In this document: one piece after another, positions 10,991 through 21,842 of the stretch
How the letters are laid out: the number at the start of each line of letters is the position of its first letter
How positions within the stretch are numbered: the stretch's first letter is position 1
Notes under the pieces: generated by a model
Seen by the model: only the letters and a program-made list of their open reading frames with translations
What the model was told of the DNA's origin: nothing
Databases searched by the model: none
NCBI RefSeq assembly: GCF_950295315.1
Contig: NC_080175.1
Location: 67,864,302 to 67,928,301 of the forward strand
Length of the DNA: 64,000 nucleotides
Direction of reading: 5' to 3'
Source: Erinaceus europaeus
Taxonomy: Eukaryota > Chordata > Mammalia > Eulipotyphla > Erinaceidae
Translations under genes and position numbers: made by a program

Positions 10991-11189
10991 AATCTATATT
11001 GAATAACTAATAAATATTTTGTAAAAACCTTAAAAATCAAGCCAGGGGTTAGACAGAGTTGGCACTGCTGTGGTTGCAGGACAGAAGAACCTTGCGATTA
11101 ATAAAATTTCCCATTTGACCTTCTTTCCAACATACCTTTAGTCAATGATTCCACTTAGTGTGACTTTTTCAAACTTCAAAAGTGGTTCC

Positions 11190-11413
11190 TGGGGGCCAAG
11201 GTGGTGGCACACCTGGTTAAGTGCACATATTACAGTGTGCAAGGATGCAGGTTCAAGCCCCTGGTCCCCACCTGCAGAGGGTAAGCTTCATGAGTGGTGA
11301 AGCAGTGCTGCAGGTCTCTGACTCTCTCCCTTTCTACCTGCCCCTCCTCTCTCAATTTCTGTCTGTCTCTATCCAATAATAAACACATAAAACTGTTTTT
11401 AGAAAAAGAAAAA
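11190..11413 (+). mobile_element. SINE B with target duplication
   Basis: AAAGTGGTTCCT before and AAGGTGGTTTCT after. Full body and AAAAAGAAAAAAAGG tail. 11416-11815 is unique. Confidence 0.9.
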
Positions 11414-11824
11414 AAGGTGGTTTCTATGTAAAGGTGCTGCAGCCTGGGTTTGAAGCAGCTACTTTAGACACAAGTTGCTCTCCCACAAGCTGCTTTCTTC
11501 TCACTTAGCCCGGCTAGTTTTCATAAAGTTTCAGATTCTTCTTCTTCTGTATAAGGTAGTCTTCAGTGCATCAAGTGTTTTTCTGTAAAGTTACATGACA
11601 TATCAATGCCTGGTGAGACGTATATGACAATAAAATGGCAGAATTTCTTTCTCCTTGAGACTCTCAATTTTTCATAATGTTTGGGTTGAAAGTTCTCAGG
11701 AATCGTCTGTTAGCTCTGTTTATTTTCTTCAACTACATATATATTTTAATATACTTACTTATTTGCTTTTTATAGAACTATGGTCTTGCGCCTATGTGAT
11801 TTTACCCTATGAATTACTTTTTCA

Positions 11825-11825
11825 T

Positions 11826-11857
<32 letters not shown>

Positions 11858-11942
11858 AACATCACACCACCAAGCTTCCACAGGTGCCAGAGAACTTCCC
11901 TTGTGTTTGAACCCCCAAACCTTACCTGGTGAGCTATCTCTT
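11825..11942 (-). mobile_element. SINE remnant with (GA)n
   Basis: A GAGAGA run (11826-11853) then CCACCAAGCTTCCACAGG and GGTGAGCTATCTCTTC. Confidence 0.65.
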
Positions 11943-11958
11943 CAGCCACAATTTCTTT

Positions 11959-12158
11959 CTTTTTTTTTTATTGGTTAGATTCTTTATTTTTATTTTATTA
12001 TTTTTTTTAGAGAGATGAAGAGAGAGAGACACACACAGAGAGAAACACCAGAGCACTGCTCAGCTCTGGCTTATGGTGGTGCTGGGGATTGAACCTGGGA
12101 CTTAGAAGCCTCAGGCATGAGAATCTGTTTGCATAACCATTATGCTGTCTCCCCTGCC
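11959..12158 (-). mobile_element. SINE C with 16-bp target duplication
   Basis: CAGCCACAATTTCTTT flanks perfectly (11943-11958, 12159-12174). Body CAGCTCTGGCTTATGGTGG. Confidence 0.95.
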
Positions 12159-12174
12159 CAGCCACAATTTCTTT

Positions 12175-12680
12175 TTACTAAGTCAAGTTTTTGTTGGAAA
12201 TCCAATTATGTGTCACTTATCAAAAGCAACTAACATTTCCCAGTGGCCAGGAACTTGTTTAAGTCAGCACAAATGGCTAAATCATATGACCCTAACTATA
12301 CAGATAAGAAAAAGTAATGTCATTTCCCTCTGACTTAAAATTTAAAAATGCTGATACCAGAGTTTTGGTCAGTTAGGCTCCGGAACCCAGATATTCCAAG
12401 TGGGCCTCTGGGCCAGTAGCCACACCAGTGTGTGGGAACCCAATATAAATGCAGACTATCCTAGCTAAACACATCAGAGACTAACCAAAGTTGCATTTGA
12501 TTTTTAAAGCACGTTAATGTAATGTTAGGAGTTCACTCAGCTCAGCCACTGCACCGCCTTCTCTGGAAAGCAGCATCCTTCCATCCTTCTTAATGCACAA
12601 CGCCCTTGGCTAACTGCAAAGACTGAACTGGACTCAAGCCAACGACTTCAGAAACCAAAATTTAGGAGCTACGAAGGTTC
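12175..12680. other. Unique, no gene seen
   Basis: No repeat or coding signal recognised. Confidence 0.45.
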
Positions 12681-12815
12681 CCTAGAGGTAGAGCTCATGC
12701 ATAGGGTCCTGGGTTCAATCCCTGGCAGAAGAACATGAAAGACAGAGACAAACAGAACATCATAAATAGTGGAGTTTCGCTTTGGTCTCTCTTGTTAAAA
12801 AAAAAAAAAAAAGTT
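12681..12815 (+). mobile_element. Short SINE D-like copy
   Basis: GAGCTCATGCATAGGGTCC, GGGTTCAATCCCTGGCAG and an A16 tail. Confidence 0.6.
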
Positions 12816-12837
12816 AAAGAATTGTTATTCAAGGAGT

Positions 12838-12968
12838 CTAGGGAAATAGCTGGCAGAGTGCAAGACTTGCATGCCTGAGGCTCCCAGTTCAATCCCTGCA
12901 TTATATGTACCTGAGTGATGATGCACTAATTTCCTTGTCTCCGCCCCCCATATGAAATACATAGAAAG
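12838..12968 (+). mobile_element. Short SINE D-like copy
   Basis: GGGAAATAGCTGGCAGAGTGC, CCCAGTTCAATCCCTGC. Confidence 0.6.
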
Positions 12969-12974
12969 AAATCA

Positions 12975-13130
12975 GCAACCCAAGAGGTGGCACAATGGAT
13001 TATTAAGCATTGACCTCACAAGCACAAGGTCCTGAGTTCAAACACTGTCACTACATATGCCAGAGTGATTCTCTGGTCCCCCCCCAACTCTCTCTCTCTC
13101 TTTCTTATAAATGAATGAATATTTTTTAAA
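12975..13130 (+). mobile_element. SINE D
   Basis: AAGAGGTGGCACAATGGATTA, GTCCTGAGTTCAAACACTG, CTCTCTCTCTTTCTTATAAA. 13131-13607 is unique. Confidence 0.7.
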
Positions 13131-13624
13131 ACAAGATTAAAAATACATCATAAAGAAAGAGTCCACTGCAAAAGGTCAAAGACAATGAAGGAGCATTTTT
13201 GAAACCCCTGGATTCTAAATGACAATGTTCTGGTACAAGTGCTTGTTGAAAGGACTAGAGGTTTAATAAATCTCACTAATGAAAAAACAAACAATGCTTT
13301 GAGGCCCCATCAAAGCCAGTATCCTTGTACAATCTAGCCGTGCAAGATTGTTTTTCATGCTTCAAACAGTTCAGGTTTGGTGTGATAACCGCACCTCAGC
13401 TTGCATGGGCTTCAGTAAAATGACCTGCAGTGTTAGAAGCCCTTCAAATACCAATCAGTGATTAAACCTCATTAACTTGAGGCTCAGTGCCTCAAACGAA
13501 ATGGCTAAATATGTAAACTCCTATACTGACATCTGTTATTTGGTTTTTGCCAGAGTACTGAGTTAATTCTTAGCAAATAAACCTTTAACTTAAATGGTAA
13601 AATTCTCCTCACTTGAGTTTTTTA

Positions 13625-13872
13625 AAACAAATCTTTATTTTATGTATTCATGTATTGGACTGAGACAAAGAAAAATTGAAGGAAAAGGGGAGAAGAGGGA
13701 GATAGGCAGATAGATAGACCGATAGATAGATAGGAAGAAAGAAAAAGGCATTTGCAGCCCTGCTTCACCACTTGTGAATCTTTCCTCCTGTAGGTGGGGA
13801 CCAGAGACTTGAACCTGGGTACTTGAGTACTGTAATATGTGCTCTCAATCAGGTGTATCACCACCCAGATCC
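13625..13872 (-). mobile_element. SINE B with target duplication
   Basis: ACTTGAGTTTT occurs on both sides (about 13610 and 13875). Contains a GATA-rich tract (13710-13735). Confidence 0.88.
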
Positions 13873-13879
13873 CTTACTT

Positions 13880-14504
13880 GAGTTTTGACCTGGAAGTTCA
13901 ACAATAACCAGGAAGTGCCATCTTATTGGTAAACCTGACATGGAGCATCTCTGTGTTTATGCTTAAGGTTAAGAATGCTATCTATCCCATCTCTACTAGA
14001 ATTTCTTTTCACTGGAATTTACTGGTATTTTTCTGAAATTCTACATGTTCAGATCATGATTTTCAACCTCTGTGTTTTCATTCTTACAAATGGGCTAAAA
14101 ATAGTGAGTTTCAGCCTTACAGCTAGTGTTTCTCTCTCTGTTTTTTTTTTTTTTTCAAACAGAAACATTCATTTCTTTAGCAGCTATATATTCTAGACAG
14201 GATATTTTTAAGACGAGGCCACTTCAGATTTGTCTTATTCCACCAAACCTCTGAAATAAGAGGTGTGGGATAGAGAAAAGGTGAAGTGCCAGCCTCATCT
14301 GGTGCATTTTACATGAACTATTACAATCTGGAAAGTAAAAAAATATGGCCTTTTGGGGCACAAAGATTCTGAGTCTTGATGTGGAAGCAAGGGGTTAGCT
14401 GGAATTTCACTCCAGAAGTTATCACTAAGTAATTTTAGCTAACAGAGGACACAGGGCAGTAGAAAGGGATGGTCAACTAACAGCTTAAAGAAAATCATAG
14501 TAAG
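13880..14504. other. Unique, no gene seen
   Basis: A T15 run lies at about 14141-14155. Otherwise featureless. Confidence 0.45.
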
Positions 14505-14543
14505 GGGGTCGGGCGGTGGTTTATACATCACCAAGCACAAGGA

Positions 14544-16469
14544 ATTTCTCTCTTACAGAGAAATTCCTATCACCTGCCCAAGCTGGTTTCCGTCCAGGAA
14601 GATCTACCTGTGAACAAGCCCTGACCCTCTCAACTTACATTGAAAATGGATTCCAGAAGAATTTAAAGACGGGTGCTGTCTTTGTTGATCTCACAGCAGC
14701 CTATGACACGGTCTGGCACCGTGGTCTCCTAGTCAAGATCTCAAGATGCCTGCCTCCATGGGTGGCCAACACTATATCGTTTCTTCTCCAAAACAGAAGA
14801 TTCCGGGTGCATCTGCCACCATCCACTGCAAGGAAGCAAAGATGTTTATTGACGAATTGCAATCCGGGCCGAGATGGTGACTGGTGTTAGTCTACCAAGC
14901 TCGACCCCGAACAGGGCTCAAGCCACACAATTTATAGGAATTCAGACTACACTCAGGGAGGGGGAGCACATCACCTTATCAACCTACATCCAATAACAGG
15001 CTATAGCAAACACAAAATCCAATAATTTCAAACTTAGCAAAAAGCAGGGTCTATACAAAGCAAAGCGCGGGCTAATTTCAAACCTTGCAAAACCAGACAA
15101 CCAATTAGACTTGACCAGGTATTAGGTCCTCACATCCCCCTACCAGGCCATACCAGGCCATACCAGGCCATCTGTCGACCAGTATACTGCTGGGGCTGTG
15201 CAGAGGTCCTGATAAGGCTAGCCCTCACACAGAACTTCTGCAAAACACCTGATGGCCTTCACTGATTAGTCCCGTTCTTCAAAGGGAAAAGGGCAAGGAA
15301 TTTTCCACCTCATACTACAAGCAACTCATACTAAAAGCACTTAACAAACAACTGCATAAAAAGGGAATTTCAAGGCTACTGCCTTTTACACTACACTATT
15401 TAATATTTACATCAATGACCTCCCAGAAACTTCTTCAAGGAAGTTCATCTACGCCAATGACATCTGCTGTGCAACTCAGGCATCCAAGTTCGACATCCTC
15501 AAGGAAACACTCACGAAAGACATGTCTCTGATATCTGATTACTATAAAAAATGGCGACTAATCCCTAGCACTGCAAAAACAGTATCATCTGTTTTCCATC
15601 TACACCATGCCTTGGCCTCGCGTGAGCTTAATGTGCAGCTTGGCGATACGAGAATCCGGCATGAAGCCCAGCCAGTCTATCTTGGCGTTACTCTCCATCG
15701 CACCCTGTCATTTCACGAACATCTCATAAAAACTGCAGCAAAGGTGGGCGCGAGGAATAACATCATTGCAAGACTGGCCAGCTCCTCATGGGGCGCGAGC
15801 GCTTCCACACTACGATCATCATCTCTGGCATTATGCTATTCCACTGCAGAATACTGTGCCCCAGTATGGTTCCTAGCCCCCATGTCCACTTGGTCGATTC
15901 CAAATTATATTCCTCCATGAGGATAATTTCTGGAACCATCCGTTCCACCCCGGTTCCATGGCTGCCAGTTCTTAGCAACATCGCCCTGCCAGATATTGGT
16001 CGGGATGCGGCATCATCTAAGTTCATTTCCCACGTCTACGCTCGACCGGACCTGCCAATATACACGGATATCTTCGCCCACCTTGTTCAACGCTTGTCGT
16101 CTCATCATCCAATCTGGTCCCCTACGCCTACACTGAACTTCTCTGTTCCAGACTCTTGGAAACAGAGTTGGCAGTCAGCTGAGGTAAAGAACAAACACCT
16201 CATCACAGACCCCTGCAAGCGTCAACCCGGCACGTTATGATTGGGCCCTCCTCGATCGCTATCGAACAGGCCATGGCCGGTGCGCCGCTATGTTCCATCA
16301 CTGGGGAGCCAGAGACGACCCGAACTGCCCCTGTGGCTCCAGACAGACTATGACCCACATAGTCAACGACTGCCACCTCTCCAGATTCAAAGGAGGTCTC
16401 GAAACTTTACATCAGGTTCAACCTGACGCTGTTGACTGGCTACGAAAGAAGGGCAAATGCTAGAAGAAG
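14544..16469 (+). mobile_element. Vingi-type LINE, 5'-truncated, reverse transcriptase remnant
   Basis: This is a non-LTR retrotransposon copy flanked by the 11-bp duplication AAGCACAAGGA (14533-14543 and 16470-16480). It lacks the endonuclease and starts inside the reverse transcriptase: AGFRPGRSTCEQ, then FVDLTAAYDTVWHRGLL with the motif A Asp. It is interrupted by an LTR (14827-15390), then resumes with TLFNIYINDLP, a motif C reading YAND instead of the active YADD, SVFHLHHALASREL, YLGVTLHRTLSFHEHL and AEYCAPVW. The C-terminal part has WLPVLSNIALPD, RYRTGHGRC and HIVNDCHLSRFKGG. It ends GCTAGAAGAAGA, an AGA-type tail rather than poly(A). An 8-base deletion near 16227, compared with the copy at 32241, shifts frame into a stop. 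Architecture and hedgehog context fit Vingi-1_EE. Dead copy. Confidence 0.8.
14827..15390 (-). mobile_element. Solo LTR inserted in the Vingi copy
   Basis: A 564-bp block interrupts the Vingi reading frame between VHLPPST and TLFNIYIND. Read on the minus strand it starts TGTAAAAGGCAGT and ends CTTCCTTGCA (TG..CA ends). It has a TATAAA (plus 14931-14936) and an AATAAA about 85 bp further (plus TTTATT 14845-14850), the order expected for U3-R-U5. Flanks CCAC/CTAC would be a decayed 4-bp duplication. Three copies of TACCAGGCCA sit in tandem in U3 (15141-15170). No internal retroviral genes. Boundaries are inferred and class unknown. Confidence 0.6.
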
Positions 16470-16757
16470 AAGCACAAGGATGAGGATTCAAGCCCGCATA
16501 CCTCCACACCTGCAGGGGGGATGTTTCACAAGTGGTGAAACAGGTCTGTAGGTGTCTCTCTTCCTTTTTGAACCCATTCAACTCTCCAATTTTGTCTCTC
16601 TTTCTCTCCCATCTCTATCTCACTCACCCCTTTCAATTTCTGTCTGTCCTATGTATTGAAATAGGAAGGAAAAAAAAAGGAAAAATTGCCTGCTAGGCGT
16701 GGTGGATTCCTAGTGCTAGCACTGAACCCCAGTGATAAGCCCAGAGGCAATTAAACA

Positions 16758-17238
16758 AAACGTCACAGTAAAACAAATGTGTAGGAGATAAGGAGAGACC
16801 TTTATGGGAAAGGTCAACTTGTAAACAGCTCTTCCAAGGCTAATCTCCATTTTACCTTCAGGGCCTGGACTGTGAAATTAACCTTATGCCTTATTTACAT
16901 ACACCCTTGAATTACTTACAACCAGTTATTATCTGTGTGATTTCCCTCCAAAGCTTGCACACATATTTTCTTTTCTTTTCTCTTCTTTTCTTTTCTTTTC
17001 TTTCTCTCTTCTTTGTGGCAAATCTACAACTGCCTGTTAGAAGAGCAAGCTTCAAGGTTCCCTAATAGACACAAAGACACAGTGCAAACAAGTCCCCACA
17101 CCATGTCCCATTCAGCTCTCCTTCATCATGTCACTACTCTCCATCTAAAACAACCAAGAAACTCCAAAAGAATGACTTTGGAGTCTCCTGATAGAGGTTC
17201 ACTTGCTAATCATAAACTGAACTTTGAGTGCTGTGCTT
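16758..17238. other. Unique with (CTTTT)n
   Basis: The pyrimidine tract is at 16969-17010. The rest is unique and ends with the left ENGASE target duplication. Confidence 0.5.
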
Positions 17239-17253
17239 AGAATTAGGCCTGGT

Positions 17254-19476
17254 GGGGGGAGGCTGCAATTGGCAGGCGGGCGAGCTGCCAGAGCGTCGCT
17301 CATGGAGGTGGTGGGGGCCAGGACACTGTGGCTGGGCCAGCAGCGAGCACTGAAGAGTGGTCCATGAGGGGGCGGCGGCAGAGAATCAAGAATGAGGAGT
17401 AGGGCACCAAAGTAAAAACCCTGTGGTGAGGGGGAGGGTGGACATGCGGCTTCCTGGGCCGGTGGGGGGTGGGGGTGGGGATGGGGATGGGTGGATGGGA
17501 CACAGTCTTTTGGTGGTGGGAATGGTGTTTATGTACACTCCTAGTAAAGTGTAGTCATATAATCACTAGTTAATTAATATGAGAGGGGGAAATAGATTGT
17601 ATGTCTCGAAGTTTTTAAAACACAGACTGAGTCTTTTTAATATATAGGCTGTGTATTTGATATGTGGAATCTCTCAAAAGCCTAGACCAAGTAGATCACA
17701 AGCAACCAGTGGCACAGCTATATACAAGATACTGTGTACTATACAGCAAACCCTAACAAAAGGACTTTTCAAAGTTAACCCAATTACCAAATAATGTGAT
17801 GATAACATTAACTATCCATTGTCTTTTTGAACCCTAAGACAGCAGGAACCTCACATCTCCACTATAGAGCCTATATTTCTCCCAGTCCTGGAACCTTAGG
17901 GTGGGGCCCACTATCCCACATGCCTCTTCCAATCCATATCAAATAATATTGCATCTGCCGATCGCAACCTAATCAACACAATGATTGCCACCTCAACACG
18001 CTTCAGCTCAGACTGTGTCCAGAGACTTCAGGTGTGGAATGACAACCCTTCAGCTTCATTACTCGGGTGAGACCTTTCCTTTCATAGTATTCTCTAATTC
18101 CATCCCAGGTGGATCACTTTCCAACGAAGTCCCAAAACCTAGATATAGACCAGGTTCTGTGAGAGAGAGCATATATTCACACGTATTCATAAACTAGTGC
18201 AAAATATATACCTGAAAGCAGAAGTACACTAGAGTTTGCAGTGAGTACCCCCCCACACACACACTTCCTCTCCACTATTCCAACCTTTGAGTCCATGATT
18301 GCTCAACAATTTGTTTGGTTTTGTATGTTAACTCTCTTTTCAGCCACCAGGTTCCAGACGCCATCAGGATGCCAGCCAGGCTTCCCTGGACTGAAGACCC
18401 CACCAATGTGTCCTGGAGCTCTGCTTCCCCAGAGACCCACCCTACTAGGGAAAGAGAGAGGCAGACTGGGAGTATGGACCGACCAGTCAATGCCCATGTT
18501 CAGCGGGGAAGCAATTACAGAAGCCAGACCTTCCACGTTCTGCAACCCACAATGACCCTGGGTCCATGCTCCCAGAGGGATAGAGAATGGGAAAGCTATC
18601 AGGGGAGGGAGTGGGATATGGAGATTGGGTGGTGGGAATTGTGTGGAGTTGTACCCCTCTTACCCTATGGTTTTGTTAATTTATCCTTTCTTAAGTAAAA
18701 AATAAATTTAAAAAATGAGGAGTCAGCAGTCTTTCACCCGGTGGTCAGTTTTTCTCCAGATCCTTTGCCAGGTTTATCCAGGGCTGTGCGGTACAGAATC
18801 CCTATGCCTTCTACCACTGGCAGAACACTGACATCTTTGTGTACTTCAGTCACCACACAATCACCATCCCCCCTCTGGGCTGGACCAATGCTGCCCACAG
18901 GCATGGGGTCTGTGTACTGGGGACTTTAATCACTGAATGGAAGGAAGGCGGGCAACTCTGTGAAGCTTTCCTGGCTGGGGAGAAGCACTCCTACCAGGCA
19001 GTAGCTGACCAGCTTGTCCTGATTGCCCAGTTCTTCTGTTTTGACGGCTGATCGGGAACTCTCTGAGTGTGAGCACACCTTTCCTTTCATTGTCTGCCCG
19101 CCTGCCTGCACGCCTGGCCCATGCCACCTTGTCTCTCCCATCACTTTCTTCATCTTGCCTTGCCCTGCACTCAGGCACATGTCACAGCGGAAACCACATA
19201 TAGCTCCTGAGTGTTTTTTTTTTTTTTTCTGCAAGATGGACATGTCTCAGCACTATGTCCACAAAACTGTTTGGCCTTTGCCTTGCTTGCTGCTCTAGGC
19301 AATGCTGTCTTCTCTTCTTCCTCCCCTCACTCCTGTCTTTCTCAGGCTTCAGGTATGGCTTTGCTCTACATCTCCTTTCCTGGCATTTTTTCCCCTATCT
19401 CCTGTGTTGATGTTCTTCCCACTTCAGAAAGAGAAGAGTTGTACTTTCAAAAAAAAAAAAAAAAAGAAAGAAAGAA
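17254..19476 (+). pseudogene. ENGASE: ENGASE processed retrocopy, split by an L1-type insertion
   Basis: This is a retrocopy of cytosolic endo-beta-N-acetylglucosaminidase mRNA. The perfect 15-bp target duplication AGAATTAGGCCTGGT flanks it (17239-17253 and 19477-19491), and it ends in an A-rich tail (19449-19476). The left part (17254-17400) holds a GC-rich 5'UTR-like leader and an ATG at 17302 reading MEVVGARTLW before a stop, then IKNEE in another frame. The right part (from 18724) reads EESAV..VVSFSPDPLP and then, with a frame change, RFIQGCAVQNPYAFYHWQ, the TIM-barrel start of the GH85 domain. The frame stays open through FVYFSHHTITIPPLGWT and AVADQLVLIAQFFCFDG to a TGA near 19049. After FDG the match runs a few codons to a GTGAGC donor-like site and then non-coding sequence. 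The parts are separated by the 17401-18713 insertion. It is non-functional: frameshifts, no catalytic region, insertion. Confidence 0.85.
17401..18713 (+). mobile_element. L1-3 insertion (1.3 kb) inside the ENGASE retrocopy
   Basis: The perfect direct repeat AATGAGGAGT flanks the insert (17391-17400 and 18714-18723). It begins GGGCACCAAAGTAAAAACCC, runs through a G-rich stretch (17420-17495), and ends with the common hedgehog L1-3 end (AATTACAGAAGCCAGACC near 18511; GGTGGTGGGAATTGTGTGG near 18630) and a short A-rich tail. It is the longest and cleanest copy of this 3'-end type in the window, so it is useful as a reference. It must be younger than the ENGASE retrocopy. Confidence 0.8.
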
Positions 19477-19491
19477 AGAATTAGGCCTGGT

Positions 19492-19740
19492 AACTCAGCC
19501 TTAAGGAACGGACTTGAGTCAGAGGTAAGGCTGTCCTTCCAGATTTCATTAGACTCTTGTGAACTGAGAAGCTGTACTGTATCAAGTTTTATGATCCCAC
19601 CTACATGGGGTAAGGATTGACAGATTCTGGGCATGCAGTGACCATGTCTGAAAAATAGAAGGAGATGTTCTGGGGTATAACCAAGAGTCCAGTGATTTTG
19701 TGTTATTGTTATGAAGGTTAGAAGACAGTGAAGAAGCTCA
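19492..19740. other. Unique, no gene seen
   Basis: Original target-side flank of the ENGASE insertion. Confidence 0.5.
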
Positions 19741-20170
19741 CCAAACTCAACAATAAAAAGACAAGTAACCAGATATAAAAATGGGGAGAGGATATGAACA
19801 GAATATTCACAACAGAAGAAATTCAAAGGCAAACAAACATATGAGAAAATGCTCCAAGTCATTAATTGTCAGAGAAATGCAAATAAAGACAACAGTAAGA
19901 TATCACTTCACTCCTGTGAGAATGTCATACATCAGAAAAGGTAATAGCAACAAATGCTGGAGAGGGAGGTTGTGGGGACAAAGGAACGCTCCTGCAGTGC
20001 TAGTGGGAATGTAAATTGGTCCAACCTCTGTGGAGAGCAGTCTGGAGAACTCTCAGAAGGCTAGAAATGGACCTTTCTTATGACCCAGAAATTCCTGTCT
20101 TGGGGATATGCCCTAAATCCCCAGGGATATAGAAACCAAACATACCCATCCAGAAAGATCTGTGTATACC

Positions 20171-20607
20171 TGTTGGTATGCATGAGACCCCTTCTGTTTC
20201 ATTTGGTTTAAATCTCCCCTGCTTAACACTATTCTATTTACATAGCCACTGCATTCATAACCACTGTTAACAAGCACACCCCCCCCTCCAGGGCATTGGT
20301 GGTTCAGTGATAGGATTCTTGCCTGCTCCGCCCCCTCCTTGTCACACTCTGATTTTCACCAGTCACTTTTCTCTCCACCCTCTCTATGTCACATCCTGTT
20401 TCCATCCTACTTGGCAAGTATATATAAAGACAGCATTGTGAGTTTTAGGGTACTTTAACTTGAGTTTAGCTTAGCTCGTCTTAGATTGTGCTGCGTCCTG
20501 CATGAATAAAGAGATACTGCCTACAGCTCAACCGTGAGTCCCTGGTCGTCTGTTACCCGCCCGTGAAGCCAGCCCGGTGAAAACAACATAGCCCGTCGAA
20601 AACAACA
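20171..20607 (+). mobile_element. Solo LTR with 6-bp target duplication, inside an L1
   Basis: The 437-bp element has inverted termini TGTTG...CAACA and duplicated TATACC flanks (20165-20170 and 20608-20613). It contains a CCGCCCCC box near 20335, TATATATAAAG at 20419-20429, AATAAA at 20505-20510 and a U5 of about 95 bp. The interrupted L1 reads straight across when the LTR and one TATACC are removed. Not the same family as the LTR at 401. Confidence 0.9.
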
Positions 20608-20740
20608 TATACCTATGTTCATAGCAGTACAATTTGTAAACCTGAAAGCAACCTAGATGTCCAACAACAGATGAGTGGCTGAGCAAGTTGTGGTATATAC
20701 ACACAATGGAATACTATTCAGCTATTAAAAATGATGAAGT

Positions 20741-20968
20741 TTAGGGGTTGGGTGGTGCCACAACTGGTTGAGTGCACATGTTACAATGCACTAGGACCTG
20801 GGTTTGAGCCTCAGGTTCCCACCTACAGAGGGAAAGATTCACGAGTGGTGAAGCAGAGAGCTGTGTCTCTCTGTCTCTCTCCCTCTCTATCTACCCTTTC
20901 ACTCTCAATTTCTGGCTGTCTCTACCCAATAAACGAATAAATATAATAAAAAAAAGTTAAAAAAAAAG
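20741..20968 (+). mobile_element. SINE B inside L1
   Basis: AATGATGAAGT on both sides (20730-20740, 20969-20979). Confidence 0.93.
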
Positions 20969-21481
20969 AATGATGAAGTCACCTTCTTTACCTCATATTG
21001 GATGGAGCTTAAAGGAATCATGTTAAGTGGCATAAGCCAGGAAAAGAAGGATGAATATGAGATGATCTCACTGATAGACAGAAGCTGAAAAATAAGAAGG
21101 AAAAACATAAAACAGAACTTAGACTGGGTTTTGTGCAATGCCCCAAATGAAAGGATTCCAGGGTGGTGTGAGAGGGTCCAGTTCCTGGAACATGATGGAC
21201 CTGGGGCTTTAGATTGTTATGTGGAAAACTGAGAAACATCATACACATAAAAACTACTGTATTTTACTTTTTATTATAAGCCATTAATTTCCCCCAATAA
21301 AGAAAGAAAGTAAAATAAAATAAAATTACTTGGATAGGGTTGTCAAAATAAAGTAAAGCAAAAGCAATAACAAAAGATAGTGAAAAAAAAAAAGAGTGAA
21401 TATTCTAAAGAAATTAAAACTTGGCATTATCTGGAGGGAAATTTGGCAACAAATACTGTAGGTCATAAGAACGTCCTTTTA

Positions 21482-21838
21482 GGGGGCCAGGCAGTAGAGC
21501 AACAGTTTAAGCGCACATAGTGCAAAGCGCAAGGACAGGCATAAGGATCATGGTTCGAGCCCCCAGCTTGCCTCCTGCAAGGGCTAGCTTCATAAGCAGT
21601 GAAGCAGGTCTGCAAGTGTCTATCTTTCTCTCTCCCTCTCTGTCTTCCCATCCTCTCTTGATCTCTCTTTGTCCTATCCAACAACAATGACAGCAACAAC
21701 AACAACAATAATAATAACAACAAGGGCAACAAAAGGGAAAAGGGGGCCTCCTCTTCAGGAGCAGTAGATTTGTAGTGCAGGCACTGAGCCCCAGTAATAA
21801 TCCTGGAGGCAAAAAAGAAAAAGAAAAGAAAGAAAGAA
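21482..21838 (+). mobile_element. SINE A with 3' extension
   Basis: GAACGTCCTTTT before and GAATGTCCTTTC after. CAACAACAACAATAATAAT tail, extension GGCACTGAGCCCCAGTAAT. Confidence 0.9.
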
Positions 21839-21842
21839 AGAA

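Larger units (their letters stand above)
14506..16757 (+). mobile_element. SINE A that hosts the Vingi/LTR nest
   Basis: The head GGGGTCGGGCGGTGG lies at about 14506. The element resumes at 16470 after the Vingi insertion with GGATTCAAGCCC, the CACACCTGCAGGGGGG body, a CT-rich part, an A-run and the 3' extension (GCACTGAACCCCAGTGATAAGC) to about 16757. Confidence 0.8.
19741..21310 (+). mobile_element. L1 3' region, split by an LTR and a SINE
   Basis: AAACAAACATATGAGAAAAT, GAGAAATGCAAATAAAGAC and GTGGGAATGTAAATTGG are standard L1. It continues after the LTR with TATGTTCATAGCAGTACAAT and, after the SINE, ends with TATTATAAGCCATTAATTTC and AATAAAGAAAGAAAG. Confidence 0.88.

Noticed and set aside
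14516..14890. BovB/RTE as the identity of the RT fragment
   Set aside because: The RT and C-terminal motifs (LTAAYDTVWHRG, RTGHGRC, HIVNDC) and the AGA-type tail differ from BovB; Vingi/Ingi fits better.
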